Part shown: piece after piece, positions 34,595-44,550 of the stretch
Layout of the letters: every line of letters begins with the position of its first letter
How positions within the stretch are numbered: position 1 is the stretch's first letter
Assembly: GCA_964637365.1 (NCBI GenBank)
Contig: CAZWWH010000002.1
Location: forward strand, 62,001 to 126,000
From: Cryptoclostridium sp964637365
GTDB taxonomy: Bacteria > Bacillota > Dehalobacteriia > UBA7702
DNA length: 64,000 bases
Direction: 5' to 3'
The notes under the pieces: generated by a model
Databases searched by the model: none
Told to the model about the DNA's origin: nothing
What the model saw: the letters and a program-made list of their open reading frames with translations, nothing else
Program-made: the position numbers and the translations under genes

Positions 34595-36684
34595 TAAGTG
34601 CGTAAAAACTTTCTGCGAATTTCTGATACGTCGTATTTGATAGTAATGGGCCGTCCATGGGGACAGGTGAAAGCATCCTCTGCCATGTCCAATTCAGTAA
34701 ATAAATAATGAATATCGCTTTTTGTCAAATAACGATTCGCCTTAATTGCGCTTTTACAGGCTCTCGTCATGATACGTGAATCTTTGATATTCTCCACAGT
34801 CAATGGACTCCCCTCCTCAATGAAGCCATCTGCAAGCTCCAAAAGAAAGGCTACATAATCGACATCTTTGGCCCAAGTAGGAACTTCACGAATGATAAAG
34901 CATTGGTCTCCAAATTCCTCCAGTACGAAGCCCAAATCACGAATGCCAATAATATTTTCAATCACCCAACCATATTGTTTATGGTTGAGGTTGATTTCTA
35001 TGGGAACTAATAAAGGTTGTGCGTCATTATTCTCCTTGGAGAACGACTTGCGGATTTTATTATACAACAGTCGTTCATGGGCAGCATGTTGGTCAATGAT
35101 GTACAGAGCATCGCTGCCGGCTGCCACAATGAAAGAGGCTGCCAACTGTCCTAAAATTTCCAATGAAGAATAAAATGATTCATCTAAATCCAACTTTTGG
35201 GACTTTTCAAAGGCATCAAATTGTTCTTGAAGACTCAGTCCTTCTCCGCTTTGAAACAGATTAACGGAAAGCAGTTCCTCTACTGTCTTGTCAGTAATGG
35301 TTCCCCCCGTATCTTCCACATTCACATTTTCCTTGTCATTGCTGCTTTCCTCTATTTTTTGAAGTAAGGACATATCAACAGCATCAGATATTTTTTTAAA
35401 ATCAGAACGCAATTTTTGCTTCAGTGGAGTATCATGATCCGCTGTTTGGAGGTTCCCAGTCGATTGTTCTAAGGGTTCAGTCATGCGGAGCGTTTCCTCC
35501 GATGGTAAAAGCGTTTTTTCCTCCTGTATTGAAGAAGCTATTTTGATGTCGGAAAAGCCCATTTGACGGCCACCATCTGCAAATTTATCCGGTTTCATCT
35601 GATGGATAATTGGCCTAGGAGATGGTGATTCTTCACCGGGTATTTCTCGAGGCTTGGGAGATTCAAATTTACCTATTGGTGAAGACATTTCATACGAACG
35701 CTCTGTGGTAGCCAAAACTTTTTTAAGTTCATCAAAAAGCTTCTGGGAAATTTCGCTCCCCTTATTAAATTTTACTTCCAATTTATTGGGGTGAACATTA
35801 ATATCATAGTCCGATGGACTGGCTGTGATATCAATAAAAGCTACTGGGAAACGCCGCTCCGGCATCAAGGTACGGTAAGCCTCTTCCAAAGTGCGGTTGA
35901 GTATATCGTTTTGAATGTAACGATGATTGATATAAAAATGGTAATAGCTACGGTTTGGTTTATGAAAGCTAGGATGACAAATATAGCCACGAAATGTTTC
36001 ACTTTCCAAAGGCAATAAATGTTTTACCGTGTCGCGGCCGTAAACGGACATAATGGCGTCCCTCATCTTACCATTGCCGTTGCTGCGAAAAACTATTTTT
36101 CCATTATTTTCTAATTCAAAGCCAATTTCAGGATTGGCGATCATGATTTTTCCCACTAAATCACTGATGTCTCTCAGCTCCCTGGTAGGAGTTGCCAAAA
36201 ATTTTTTTCTGGCTGGCGTATTATAAAACAGCTCATTGACAATAATTTCCGTGCCGTTGTTACAAGGAGCAGGCAATAGATCCCCAAATTCTCCCCCAAC
36301 AATTTCGGTGGAAAAACCGCTTGTCTCTTCTGCCGTTTTGGTTGTAATTTTCACCTTAGAAACTGCGGCAATGGAAGCCAGTGCTTCACCACGGAACCCC
36401 ATCGTATAGAGAGTATCTAAATCCTCGATTTGTCGTAGTTTACTAGTCGCGTGACGCAAAAATGCCGTTAGAATATCGTCTTGGGGAATACCTTCACCAT
36501 TATCAATCACACGCATTTGGTCAAAACCGCTATTTTTCAATAAAATGCGAATTGAAGTAGCCCCAGCGTCAATGGCGTTTTCCACCAATTCCTTGATGAC
36601 AAGGGTTGGACGTTCTGCTACCTCGCCTGCGGCTATCTGATTTGCAATATTTTTATCTAAAACTTGAATTTTATTATGATTCAT
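34594..36684 (-). CDS. mutL: DNA mismatch repair protein MutL
   Basis: A 696-residue GHKL ATPase that licenses strand removal after MutS. ATP-binding motifs: ELVENAIDAGA, DNGEGI and GFRGEALASI. A proline/acid-rich linker occupies about residues 335-490. The C-terminal dimer domain has the endonuclease-type motif DQHAAHERLLYN (DQHA(x)2E) and a late CPHGRP, so a metal-dependent nuclease activity is expected, as in most non-enteric bacteria. It overlaps mutS by 11 bases. Confidence 0.96.
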   Translation of the reverse strand: MNHNKIQVLDKNIANQIAAGEVAERPTLVIKELVENAIDAGATSIRILLKNSGFDQMRVIDNGEGIPQDDILTAFLRHATSKLRQIEDLDTLYTMGFRGEALASIAAVSKVKITTKTAEETSGFSTEIVGGEFGDLLPAPCNNGTEIIVNELFYNTPARKKFLATPTRELRDISDLVGKIMIANPEIGFELENNGKIVFRSNGNGKMRDAIMSVYGRDTVKHLLPLESETFRGYICHPSFHKPNRSYYHFYINHRYIQNDILNRTLEEAYRTLMPERRFPVAFIDITASPSDYDINVHPNKLEVKFNKGSEISQKLFDELKKVLATTERSYEMSSPIGKFESPKPREIPGEESPSPRPIIHQMKPDKFADGGRQMGFSDIKIASSIQEEKTLLPSEETLRMTEPLEQSTGNLQTADHDTPLKQKLRSDFKKISDAVDMSLLQKIEESSNDKENVNVEDTGGTITDKTVEELLSVNLFQSGEGLSLQEQFDAFEKSQKLDLDESFYSSLEILGQLAASFIVAAGSDALYIIDQHAAHERLLYNKIRKSFSKENNDAQPLLVPIEINLNHKQYGWVIENIIGIRDLGFVLEEFGDQCFIIREVPTWAKDVDYVAFLLELADGFIEEGSPLTVENIKDSRIMTRACKSAIKANRYLTKSDIHYLFTELDMAEDAFTCPHGRPITIKYDVSEIRRKFLRT

Positions 36685-39283
36685 TGGATGTCCTTAAATA
36701 ATCCTGCCACTCCGCCAATAACGACAATGCTTGTACAGGTTTTAGTTCATCTAAGTCTAAAGAGCAAATAGCATTAAGAACCTCTTCTTTTTCCGGGGTT
36801 AATTCTTTAAACAAAGACTCTTCTTCTGACCTTGGCGCATTACGATCAATATGAATCTGATGTTTTTCCAGGGTTTTCAAAATTTTCTTTGCTTGGTTGA
36901 CAATGGTGATCGGCATCCCGGCAAGTTTGGCCACTTGGATACCGTAGCTTTTATCAGCTTTACCCGGAATAATTTTACGCAGGAAAATCAAATCTCCATT
37001 TCGTTCCTCTACGGTAATGGCATAATTTTTTAGATTTGTTTTTTCGCTTTCCAATTCTGTAAGCTCATGGTAATGCGTGGCAAACAGTGTCTTAGGTCCA
37101 TGGGCGGCATCAGAAAGATATTCAATGCAGGCCCAGGCAAGGGCTAACCCGTCAAAGGTGCTGGTTCCCCTGCCAATTTCGTCCAGTATAATAAAGCTGT
37201 TTTCCGTGGCATGCTTCAGAATTTCAGCGGTTTCCTTCATTTCCACCATGAAAGTGCTGTTTCCACCGACAAGGTCGTCAGAGGCGCCAATACGGGTAAA
37301 AATACGATCCACAATACCAATATGAGCAGAGTCCGCCGGTACAAAGGAGCCAATTTGCGCCAACAGAATAATCAAAGCTGTCTGACGCATATAGGTAGAT
37401 TTACCAGCCATGTTGGGACCGGTAATTACCATAATACGATGGTCTCGACCATTTAATAACGTATCGTTGGAAATGAAAACCTCATCATTGACCCGCTCTA
37501 CCATGGGATGGCGGCCATTATGTATTTCAATTACACCGCTGTGATCCAGTTCAGGACAGCAGTAACGGTTTTCCAATGCCACTGCAGCCAAAGCCCGCAA
37601 AACATCAGCCACAGCAATAAAAGAAGCTGTCAATTGAATTCGAGCAGTATTCTTAGTGATAAAGTCACGAATTTTGCAAAAAACATCGTATTCCATTTGA
37701 TAAAGCTTGTCGGTGGCGCCTAAAACCTTATCCTCATATTCCTTTAATTCCGGCGTGAAATATCGTTCGCCGTTGGTCAATGTCTGTTTACGAATATAGT
37801 GATCCGGCACCATGGATTTGTTGGCGTTAGATACTTCTATATAATAGCCGAATACGCGGTTATATCCCACCTTTAACGATTTTATACCAGTGGTTTCCCG
37901 CTCCTTGGCTTCAATATCCAAAATCATTTGCTTGCCGCCTTTGGCAATGCGGCGAAATTCATCAATTTCTTCCTGATAGCCTTCCTTGACAATACCGCCT
38001 TCTTTCGGAGAGATGGGCGGTTCATCACAAATTGCTTCATCAATGATATGAAAAAGATCGGCTAAATCATCAAACCGCTCCGCCATGTCGCGAAATACAG
38101 TACTTTTTAAAGGGTAGAGTATTGACTTAAGCGTCGGCAGGTTAGCAATGGAATTTTTTAGGGAAGCAATATCCCTTGGAGTACCGCTGCCATAGGCGAT
38201 TCGACTGGAAAGCCGCTCCATATCCTGGATTTTACCCAGAAAATCTTTCAATTCATCGGCAACTTCTGGATGGTCATATAATTCCTTTACTGCCTCCTGA
38301 CGCAAAAGAATCTGATTCAAATCAAGCAATGGATTATCCAACCATTCCCGCATCAAACGTTTACCCATAATACCGGTGGTTTTGTCGATAACCCAAAGGA
38401 GAGAGCCCTTTCTTTGATTGGTCAGAATCGTAGACGTTAACTCCAAGTTTCGGCGGGTACTGTAATCTAGTACCATAAAGGTATTACTATTATAATGCTC
38501 AATTTTACTGATATAGCTTAAATAGCGCTTTTGGGTCCGATTCAAAAAAGCTATCGTAGCTCCGGCAGCAATCAATGAGAGTTCCGGTAGGAATAAGGAA
38601 TCAGTGTTTTCCAACTGGAATTGATTTATCAAAACTGTTTCAGCATTTTCCTTTTTAAAATCACTATCAGGAACGGGAGAAACCAGACCGCTAAATACTT
38701 TTTTTAGACGAAAATGAAAATTATCACTATCAAATAGTTTTTGAGAAACAAGAATCTCTTTTGGCTGCACACGAAAAATTTCGTCAAAAATACGGTCTTT
38801 ATCTTCACCGTTTTCTGTGGTGAATTCTGTGGCTTTGAATTCACCTGTGGAAATATCGGTATAACAGAAGCCCCAGTCCCCTTTGTGGCAATGAACGGCT
38901 GCAAGATAGTTATGGTTTCCTTCCGGCAACAGAGCGTTTTCTACAACAGTACCGGGGCTAATGATCCGGATTATGTCCCTTTTGACCAGTCCTTTGACAG
39001 CTTTGGGATCCTCCATCTGTTCACAGATAGCGACACGGTACCCTTTATCAATAAGACGGGCAATATAGTTCTCCACAGCGTGATACGGCACACCACACAT
39101 GGGAATTTTTCCTTCTTCTCCCGCACTTCTGGCAGTTAATGTGATATCCAGCTCTTTTGATGCTAAAATGGCATCGTCATCGAACATCTCATAGAAATCC
39201 CCCATGCGAAAAAATAAAATCGCTTCAGGGTGAGCCGCTTTGGCTTCCCTATATTGTCGCATCATTGGTGTGGCTTTGGACAT
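36674..39283 (-). CDS. mutS: DNA mismatch repair protein MutS
   Basis: An 869-residue mismatch sensor. The N-terminal mismatch-binding motif is LFFRMGDFYEMF with the intercalating Phe. The ABC ATPase has GPNMAGKSTYMRQ (Walker A), the segment ending ILDEIGRGTSTFDGLA (Walker B and signature) and ATHYHELTEL. The order miaB-ricA-mutS-mutL-miaA-hfq on one strand suggests a single long operon. Confidence 0.97.
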   Translation of the reverse strand: MSKATPMMRQYREAKAAHPEAILFFRMGDFYEMFDDDAILASKELDITLTARSAGEEGKIPMCGVPYHAVENYIARLIDKGYRVAICEQMEDPKAVKGLVKRDIIRIISPGTVVENALLPEGNHNYLAAVHCHKGDWGFCYTDISTGEFKATEFTTENGEDKDRIFDEIFRVQPKEILVSQKLFDSDNFHFRLKKVFSGLVSPVPDSDFKKENAETVLINQFQLENTDSLFLPELSLIAAGATIAFLNRTQKRYLSYISKIEHYNSNTFMVLDYSTRRNLELTSTILTNQRKGSLLWVIDKTTGIMGKRLMREWLDNPLLDLNQILLRQEAVKELYDHPEVADELKDFLGKIQDMERLSSRIAYGSGTPRDIASLKNSIANLPTLKSILYPLKSTVFRDMAERFDDLADLFHIIDEAICDEPPISPKEGGIVKEGYQEEIDEFRRIAKGGKQMILDIEAKERETTGIKSLKVGYNRVFGYYIEVSNANKSMVPDHYIRKQTLTNGERYFTPELKEYEDKVLGATDKLYQMEYDVFCKIRDFITKNTARIQLTASFIAVADVLRALAAVALENRYCCPELDHSGVIEIHNGRHPMVERVNDEVFISNDTLLNGRDHRIMVITGPNMAGKSTYMRQTALIILLAQIGSFVPADSAHIGIVDRIFTRIGASDDLVGGNSTFMVEMKETAEILKHATENSFIILDEIGRGTSTFDGLALAWACIEYLSDAAHGPKTLFATHYHELTELESEKTNLKNYAITVEERNGDLIFLRKIIPGKADKSYGIQVAKLAGMPITIVNQAKKILKTLEKHQIHIDRNAPRSEEESLFKELTPEKEEVLNAICSLDLDELKPVQALSLLAEWQDYLRTSNES

Positions 39284-39324
39284 AGTTCTCCCTCTGTAAT
39301 TCTTTCTGTTATCCCTGGTTCTTT

Positions 39325-39708
39325 TTAGTGACAGCCAACGCAGCTTGCGCAGTCACTGGGGGCGCACTCGGTAGGATCTTCACCGGTAATGGCTTTGCTG
39401 ATGAGTCCGTTAATTTTCTGTAGCAATTTACCCAATTCTTCCTGACATTTATAGAATTCTGCAATATGCATGTTGGCTTCCATTTTATTCTGAACTTCGT
39501 TGAATTGTTCAATCAATTCTGCTTCGGGTTCTTTGCCCATTTCCTGAATTTGATAAAGCTCGTTCTGCATCTGGAAATAGGAATTCAAAATCGTGGAAGC
39601 TTCTGGATCTTGACGGATAGCCGCTTCTTTTTCCTTCATGGTTTTCATTTCTTCGCATTCTTCCAATGCGGCTGCCAATTCGGCAGCTTTTTCCAAAACA
39701 TAAGACAT
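39325..39708 (-). CDS. YlbF/YmcA (RicF/RicA)-family protein with Cys-rich tail
   Basis: A 127-residue helical protein of the DUF964 family. In Bacillus subtilis the homologous Ric proteins form a complex that stimulates RNase Y processing and carries Fe-S clusters. Its place between miaB and mutS matches ymcA (ricA). The C-terminus CAPSDCASCVGCH has four Cys and a His, consistent with Fe-S or zinc binding. It begins 42 bases upstream of mutS with a GGAGG site. Confidence 0.85.
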   Translation of the reverse strand: MSYVLEKAAELAAALEECEEMKTMKEKEAAIRQDPEASTILNSYFQMQNELYQIQEMGKEPEAELIEQFNEVQNKMEANMHIAEFYKCQEELGKLLQKINGLISKAITGEDPTECAPSDCASCVGCH

Positions 39709-39724
39709 AAATGTGTCCTCCTTT

Positions 39725-41038
39725 TTATTTCAATAACCGGCCTTTTAGCGACCAGGTATTAGCACTTGTAATTTCTACTGAGACTAGTTTTCCCGTGTAA
39801 TCTTCGTCAGCTTCAAAATGTACCAGCTTGTTACCATCGGTACGTCCACTTTGAACACTGGGATTGGTGCGGCTGGGACCTTCACCCAAAAGTATGTAAG
39901 TTTTTCCGACCATAGCTTGATTTTTTTTCAAACTGATTTCATTCTGTACATCCATCAGCGTTAATAGACGCTCTTTTTTTACACTTTGGGGAATTTGTTC
40001 CTGTTTTTCTGCTGCTGGTGTACCTTTTCTGGGAGAATACAGGAAGGTATAGGCCAAATCGAACTCCAAATCCTTCAGCAAAGAAAGAGTATCTTGAAAA
40101 TCATCGTCAGTTTCTCCGGGAAAGCCCACGATAATATCGGTAGTAAGTACGGCGTCGGGGAAGCGATCCTTGATTTTCCGAATTAGATTTTGATAGGTTT
40201 CCCTGTTATAATGGCGGTTCATGGCCTTAAGTATACGGTCGGAGCCTGCCTGAAACGGCAAATGAAAATGGCGGCACACCTTGGAGGATTTTTCAATGGC
40301 GTTGATAATATCATCGCTGAAATCTTTGGGATGAGACGTCATATAGCGAATCCGGTCTAAACCTTGAATCTTTTCCATTTCCAACAGGAGGTTGGCAAAA
40401 TTTTCCTGTTCAGAGCGGCCTTTACCGTAAGAATTGACATTTTGACCCAAAAGGGTGATTTCCTTTACACCGTCATTGACCAGGGAGCGGGCCTCCCCAA
40501 GGATTTCTTCCATGGCACGGCTCGTTTCACGGCCCCGTACATAAGGTACAATGCAGTAGGAACAAAAGTTATTGCATCCGTACATAATGGTTAAGAATGC
40601 TCGATAACCGTCATTCCGTTTGTGTATACGGCCTTCAGCCACTTTGTCATTGAGGTCGAACTCCACAAAGGGCCCTGGTTCCGACTCTAATTTTTCTAAA
40701 TAATAGGGCAAACGATGAATGCTTCTGGTACCGAGAACAATATCGATATGTTTTCGTTTTTTTAAAAGTGCGTCTATCGCCTCTTTGGCGGAAACCATAC
40801 AACCGATCACGACAACTTTTAAAGACGGTTTTAGCCTTTTTCGAAGAATCAGACTGTCAATAAAACCAAAAATCTTTTTTTCCGCACTTTCTCGCACGGA
40901 GCAGGTGTTCACTACAACAATATCACTGTCATCTAAATTATCAGTAGGCTGATAGCCTGATTTTTCTAAAAGCCCTGCGGCGAATTCAGAGTCATGCTGA
41001 TTCATCTGACAGCCAAAGGTTCGAATATAATAACGCAT
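39725..41038 (-). CDS. miaB: tRNA-2-methylthio-N6-dimethylallyladenosine synthase MiaB
   Basis: Radical-SAM methylthiotransferase acting on i6A37 tRNA made by MiaA. The N-terminal UPF0004 domain has the three Cys of the auxiliary cluster (IRTFGCQMN, VNTCSVRE, VIGCMVSA). The radical-SAM motif is YGCNNFCSYCIVP and the C-terminal TRAM domain covers the last 65 residues. The 437 residues are normal. Confidence 0.97.
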   Translation of the reverse strand: MRYYIRTFGCQMNQHDSEFAAGLLEKSGYQPTDNLDDSDIVVVNTCSVRESAEKKIFGFIDSLILRKRLKPSLKVVVIGCMVSAKEAIDALLKKRKHIDIVLGTRSIHRLPYYLEKLESEPGPFVEFDLNDKVAEGRIHKRNDGYRAFLTIMYGCNNFCSYCIVPYVRGRETSRAMEEILGEARSLVNDGVKEITLLGQNVNSYGKGRSEQENFANLLLEMEKIQGLDRIRYMTSHPKDFSDDIINAIEKSSKVCRHFHLPFQAGSDRILKAMNRHYNRETYQNLIRKIKDRFPDAVLTTDIIVGFPGETDDDFQDTLSLLKDLEFDLAYTFLYSPRKGTPAAEKQEQIPQSVKKERLLTLMDVQNEISLKKNQAMVGKTYILLGEGPSRTNPSVQSGRTDGNKLVHFEADEDYTGKLVSVEITSANTWSLKGRLLK

Positions 41039-41149
41039 GTTTCCTCACTAGTGATTGATTCAATTATCGTAATATAAAATTATATCATTTTTGTATGAAT
41101 TTTGCAAAGAAATTTATGAAAGTTTCGTTTACTCATTCTGTAAAAATGG

Positions 41150-41177
41150 TTGCAATTTTATGATAGAGTAGTATAAT
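41150..41177 (+). promoter_or_regulatory. Promoter of the guanidinium exporter gene
   Basis: TTGCAA at 41150-41155 and TATAAT at 41172-41177, spacer 16. The transcript leader is only about 35 bases, too short for a guanidine riboswitch. Confidence 0.72.
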
Positions 41178-41217
41178 TTATTGTAGTAACGCAAAATTTT
41201 CAAGGAGGGAAAAGAGC

Positions 41218-41535
41218 ATGGCATGGTTTTTAGTAATTATCGCAGGTATGTTTGAGGTTGGCTGGGCCAGCACACTAAAATTGACAGAAGGGTTTACCAA
41301 GTTATTCCCATCAATTCTTAATTTGTGCTTGATGGCATTAAGTGTTTACTGTATTTCCACCGCAGTAAAATCCCTGCCTATTGGTACGGCTTATGCTGTT
41401 TGGACTGGAATTGGTGCCATTGGCGCCGTCATTGTTGGCATTATTTTTTATAAAGATCCGGTATCCATTCTTCGGATTCTTTTTTTGACATTGATCGTCA
41501 TTGGCATCGTAGGGCTGAATATCACCTCACATTGA
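41218..41535 (+). CDS. SMR-family guanidinium exporter Gdx (SugE-like)
   Basis: A 105-residue, four-helix proton antiporter. It follows the Gdx/SugE subtype closely: IAGMFEVGWASTLK with the essential Glu13 and Trp16, and SLPIGTAYAVWTGIGAIGA in helix 3. Gdx proteins export guanidinium as dual-topology homodimers. GGAGG precedes the ATG. Only two bases separate its stop from that of the convergent YigZ gene. Confidence 0.92.
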   Translation: MAWFLVIIAGMFEVGWASTLKLTEGFTKLFPSILNLCLMALSVYCISTAVKSLPIGTAYAVWTGIGAIGAVIVGIIFYKDPVSILRILFLTLIVIGIVGLNITSH

Positions 41536-41537
41536 AT

Positions 41538-42170
41538 TTATAAAGGTACAGAAATCCAAGTAATTCCCTCCAGAATGGAATAATTCATTCCGTGAGGGAA
41601 TATTTCTTTCAATCTGCTGGAAAATTTTTCAGCAAAACTACGTTCTACCAGACAGAACACAGCTGCATTATTTTGATATTCGATATGGTCGATGATGATG
41701 TTCTCCCGCAAAAGGTAGTTTTGCACCTTACCCAAAAGATCGTAATCCATAAAGAGGCAAATAGTAACAGCCTCGGTCAGACGCATCTTCCCTGCCGCGG
41801 AAATTGCTAGGTGAGCCGCCTTACTGTATGCCCGCACAAGACCACCGGTACCCAACAAAGTACCACCGAAATATCTGGTTACCACTACTACGGCGTCAGT
41901 GAGCCCCTCTCCTTTGATAACCTCCAAAACTGGCCTGCCAGCTGTACCCGAAGGTTCTCCATCGTCGGTGGAACGCTGAATTTCACTATGTTTGCCGATT
42001 TGGTAGGCATAGACATTGTGGGTGGCATCCCAATGCTTCTTTTTGATACTTTCAATAAATGACTGCGCTTCTTCCTCGCTATGGGCGATAGAGCAATAGC
42101 CGATGAAGCGAGATTTTTTCTCAATTAGTTCCACCTCTGCATCTTTTGCCAAAATAATTTTATCTGCCAT
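41538..42170 (-). CDS. YigZ/IMPACT family protein
   Basis: A 210-residue protein with the UPF0029 N-terminal domain (KKSRFIGYCSIAHSEEEA, HVYAYQIG-like NVYAYQIG, DDGEPSGTAGRPVLEV) and a C-terminal ferredoxin-like domain. The eukaryotic homologue IMPACT binds Gcn1; the bacterial role is not established and may involve ribosomes. It is probably monocistronic. Confidence 0.9.
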   Translation of the reverse strand: MADKIILAKDAEVELIEKKSRFIGYCSIAHSEEEAQSFIESIKKKHWDATHNVYAYQIGKHSEIQRSTDDGEPSGTAGRPVLEVIKGEGLTDAVVVVTRYFGGTLLGTGGLVRAYSKAAHLAISAAGKMRLTEAVTICLFMDYDLLGKVQNYLLRENIIIDHIEYQNNAAVFCLVERSFAEKFSSRLKEIFPHGMNYSILEGITWISVPL

Positions 42171-42236
42171 GATATACCCCTTTGTTAATATCTTTTTATT
42201 TTAACATAATTCTTGCTTTTTTACCAGAATCAATGG

Positions 42237-42265
42237 TTGACAATTGAAAAAAGCAAGAGTATAAT
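42237..42265 (+). promoter_or_regulatory. Promoter of the T-box-controlled transporter operon
   Basis: TTGACA at 42237-42242 and TATAAT at 42260-42265 with a 17-base spacer: a near-consensus housekeeping promoter. Confidence 0.88.
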
Positions 42266-42274
42266 TTTGAAAAA

Positions 42275-42523
42275 GCTTTGATTGAGAACCAGTATCCAGG
42301 GTAACGGCTTTCAGAGAGTCTTCGTAAGGTGTGAGGAAGACAAGAACGGCCCCGGTGAATTCATCTCATAGCTGCTCGAAGAACGATGTTTTTACATTTA
42401 TTAGAACGATGCCGGGGCTGTCCGTTATAGCAGAAGAGCATGTGAATGTTCACTAAGGTCGTTTTTACGATAAATTGAGGTGGTACCACGGTTTTTCGTC
42501 CTCTATCAGAGGACGTTTTTTTA
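42275..42523 (+). promoter_or_regulatory. T-box leader, predicted to sense tRNA-Phe
   Basis: The T-box sequence GAGGTGGTACCACGG is at 42477-42491, and the terminator CGTCCTCT/AGAGGACG with a T run at 42497-42522. Stem I closes with TGAGA (42283-42287) and TCTCA (42364-42368). The specifier loop shows AGTA on the 5' side (42291-42294) and GAA-TTC-A on the 3' side (42357-42363), giving codon UUC (Phe). The antiterminator bulge UGGU (42481-42484) expects a tRNA with discriminator A, as for tRNA-Phe. Uncharged tRNA would block termination and turn on the importer. Confidence 0.93.
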
Positions 42524-42578
42524 TTTGTTTGAAACCTTTATGGTTTTCAATATTAATTCAATTTTTGGAGGAAGAGAC

Positions 42579-43571
42579 ATGAAAAAACTTACAAAGATCA
42601 TGCTTCTCGTAGCTGCTATGGCAATGGTATTTGCCTTCACTTCCTGCGGCAACGATGAAAGCAAAGAACAAACCGACGCGGCCGATGGCGACATTTCCAT
42701 TGGTATTGTCCAGTTGGTAACTCATGACGCTTTAGACAGTGCAAACAAGGGTTTTGTAGACGCCTTGGCTGACAATGACTATGTGGATGGAAAAAACATT
42801 ACCATCGATCAGCAGAATGCCCAGGCCGACCAATCCAACCTCACCACCATTGCCCAGCGCTTTGTTAACAACGACGTTGATTTGATTTTGGCCATTGCTA
42901 CCGGCGCTGCTCAAGCTGCCGCTGCGGAGACCAGTGATATTCCCATCCTCGGTACTGCAATTACCGATTATGAAGCTGCTCGTTTGGTCGAGTCTAACGA
43001 CGCTCCCGGTGGAAATGTTAGTGGAACCACTGATATGAACCCTATCAAAGAACAAATTGAATTGCTTCAGCAGTTGGTTCCGGACGCCAAAAATGTTGGC
43101 ATCGTCTACAATTCCAGTGAAGACAATTCCGTGCTTCAGGCTGACGAAGCCAAAAAAGCTTTGCAAGATGCCGGTATGACTGTGGAAGAAGGTACCGTTA
43201 CCAGCTCCAACGATGTTCAGCAAGTAATTACTTCCATTGCTTCCAAAGTGGACGCTATTTATCTCCCCACAGACAATACCTTGGCTTCCTCTATGGCCAT
43301 TGTTTCTGAAGTTGCCAAAGCCCAAAAGCTTCCCGTCATTTGCGGTGAATCTAACATGGTCATGGAAGGCGGATTGGCTACCTTGGGTATTGACTATTAT
43401 AAGCTTGGTTATCAAACCGGTGAAATGGCTGTTCGCATTTTGAAAGGTGAGGCAACTCCTGCGGAGATGCCCATTGAATCTCAAACTGAATTTACCTACA
43501 CCATCAACGGTGAAACCGCGGAAGCCATTGGTATTACTATTCCTGAAGAGCTTTCTCAATATGTAAAATAA
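42579..43571 (+). CDS. ABC transporter substrate-binding lipoprotein (TrpX-like)
   Basis: A 330-residue periplasmic-binding-type lipoprotein. The signal ends in AMVFAFTSCG, a lipobox-like motif with the lipid-bearing Cys. The body matches the ABC_sub_bind family (COG2984; GIVQLVTHDALDSANKGF, AVRILKGEATPAEMP). Start at 42579 behind GGAGGAAGAG; the longer frame to 42480 would run through the T-box terminator. Relatives are called TrpX and thought to bind tryptophan, but the leader here points to phenylalanine or a related aromatic compound. Confidence 0.9.
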   Translation: MKKLTKIMLLVAAMAMVFAFTSCGNDESKEQTDAADGDISIGIVQLVTHDALDSANKGFVDALADNDYVDGKNITIDQQNAQADQSNLTTIAQRFVNNDVDLILAIATGAAQAAAAETSDIPILGTAITDYEAARLVESNDAPGGNVSGTTDMNPIKEQIELLQQLVPDAKNVGIVYNSSEDNSVLQADEAKKALQDAGMTVEEGTVTSSNDVQQVITSIASKVDAIYLPTDNTLASSMAIVSEVAKAQKLPVICGESNMVMEGGLATLGIDYYKLGYQTGEMAVRILKGEATPAEMPIESQTEFTYTINGETAEAIGITIPEELSQYVK

Positions 43572-43655
43572 AGTCGTTTGAAAACTTCATCGTAAAGGAA
43601 AGGGGACTCCCCTTTCCTTTCGGTGTTTGTACATGAACTATGATAGGTGAATTGT

Positions 43656-44549
43656 ATGCTGGATATTTTTCAAGGCGCCGTATCATTGGGGCTCCTTTGG
43701 GCCATCATGACCATTGGCGTTTTCATTACATATCGTATCTTGGATATAGCAGATTTGACCGTTGAAGGCTCCATTACTTTAGGGGCTGCCATTGCCGCAA
43801 AAATGGTTGTATCGGGAGCCTCTCCTTTGGTTGCGACCTTAGTAGCGACTTTGGCTGGCGGCGTTGCAGGCTTAGCCACAGGTCTGCTCCATACAAAATT
43901 GCGAATTCCTGCGCTTTTGGCAGGTATTCTTACCATGATTGCCCTTTATTCCATAAATATTCGTATCATGGGTAAGGCTAATATTTCTCTCCTCAGTATG
44001 GATACTATCTATTCCACCTTTACTCAAATCGGTTTGAGTCCCAGAAATGCTGTAATTCTTCTGGCTCTAATTGTCGTGGCTTTGGTTTGCGTTTTGCTGT
44101 ATTGGTTTTTTGGAACCGAGCTTGGTTCATCAGTCCGTGCCACTGGCAGCAATCCCAATATGGTAAGGGCGCAGGGAATCAACACCTCGAACATGAAAAT
44201 TCTCGGTCTCATTATTAGCAACGCATTGGTGGCTCTTTCTGGTGCATTGATTTGTCAGAACCAAAGCTATGTTGCTGTTGATATGGGGACAGGCTCCATC
44301 GTCATTGGTTTAGCATCAGTGATCATTGGGGAAGTTATCTTTGGTACGAGAAACTTTGCCAATACCCTGTTGTCATTAACCCTTGGCGCTGTGACCTATC
44401 GTGTAATCATCGCTGTAGTATTAGAATTGGGCATGCGGCCCACAGACTTAAAGCTCTTTACTGCCATCACCGTTGCCATTGCCTTGGCCTTGCCTGTGTT
44501 CCGTTCTTACCTGGCCCCTCTAAAAAAATCGATGAAAGGCGGTGCCTAA
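43656..44549 (+). CDS. ABC transporter permease (TrpY-like)
   Basis: A 297-residue membrane permease of the branched-chain/LivM-like fold found with COG2984 binding proteins (COG4120). About eight or nine helices. Conserved parts include YRILDIADLTVEGSITLGAA, VRATGSNPNMVRAQGI and MRPTDLKLFTAI. The ATG at 43656 is preceded by AGG; an in-frame GTG lies at 43647. It is followed one base later by the ATPase gene. Confidence 0.9.
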   Translation: MLDIFQGAVSLGLLWAIMTIGVFITYRILDIADLTVEGSITLGAAIAAKMVVSGASPLVATLVATLAGGVAGLATGLLHTKLRIPALLAGILTMIALYSINIRIMGKANISLLSMDTIYSTFTQIGLSPRNAVILLALIVVALVCVLLYWFFGTELGSSVRATGSNPNMVRAQGINTSNMKILGLIISNALVALSGALICQNQSYVAVDMGTGSIVIGLASVIIGEVIFGTRNFANTLLSLTLGAVTYRVIIAVVLELGMRPTDLKLFTAITVAIALALPVFRSYLAPLKKSMKGGA

Positions 44550-44550
44550 A

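Noticed and set aside
41040..41217. Guanidine riboswitch upstream of the Gdx exporter gene
   Set aside because: The promoter is only about 40 bases before the start codon and no ykkC-type motif is visible.
42275..42523. Tryptophan-specific T-box
   Set aside because: No UGG in the specifier loop and the UGGU bulge does not fit a G discriminator; Phe fits both.
42732..43559. 275-residue open frame on the minus strand
   Set aside because: It lies wholly inside the substrate-binding lipoprotein gene, has no ribosome site and no recognisable motif; it is a codon-bias shadow.
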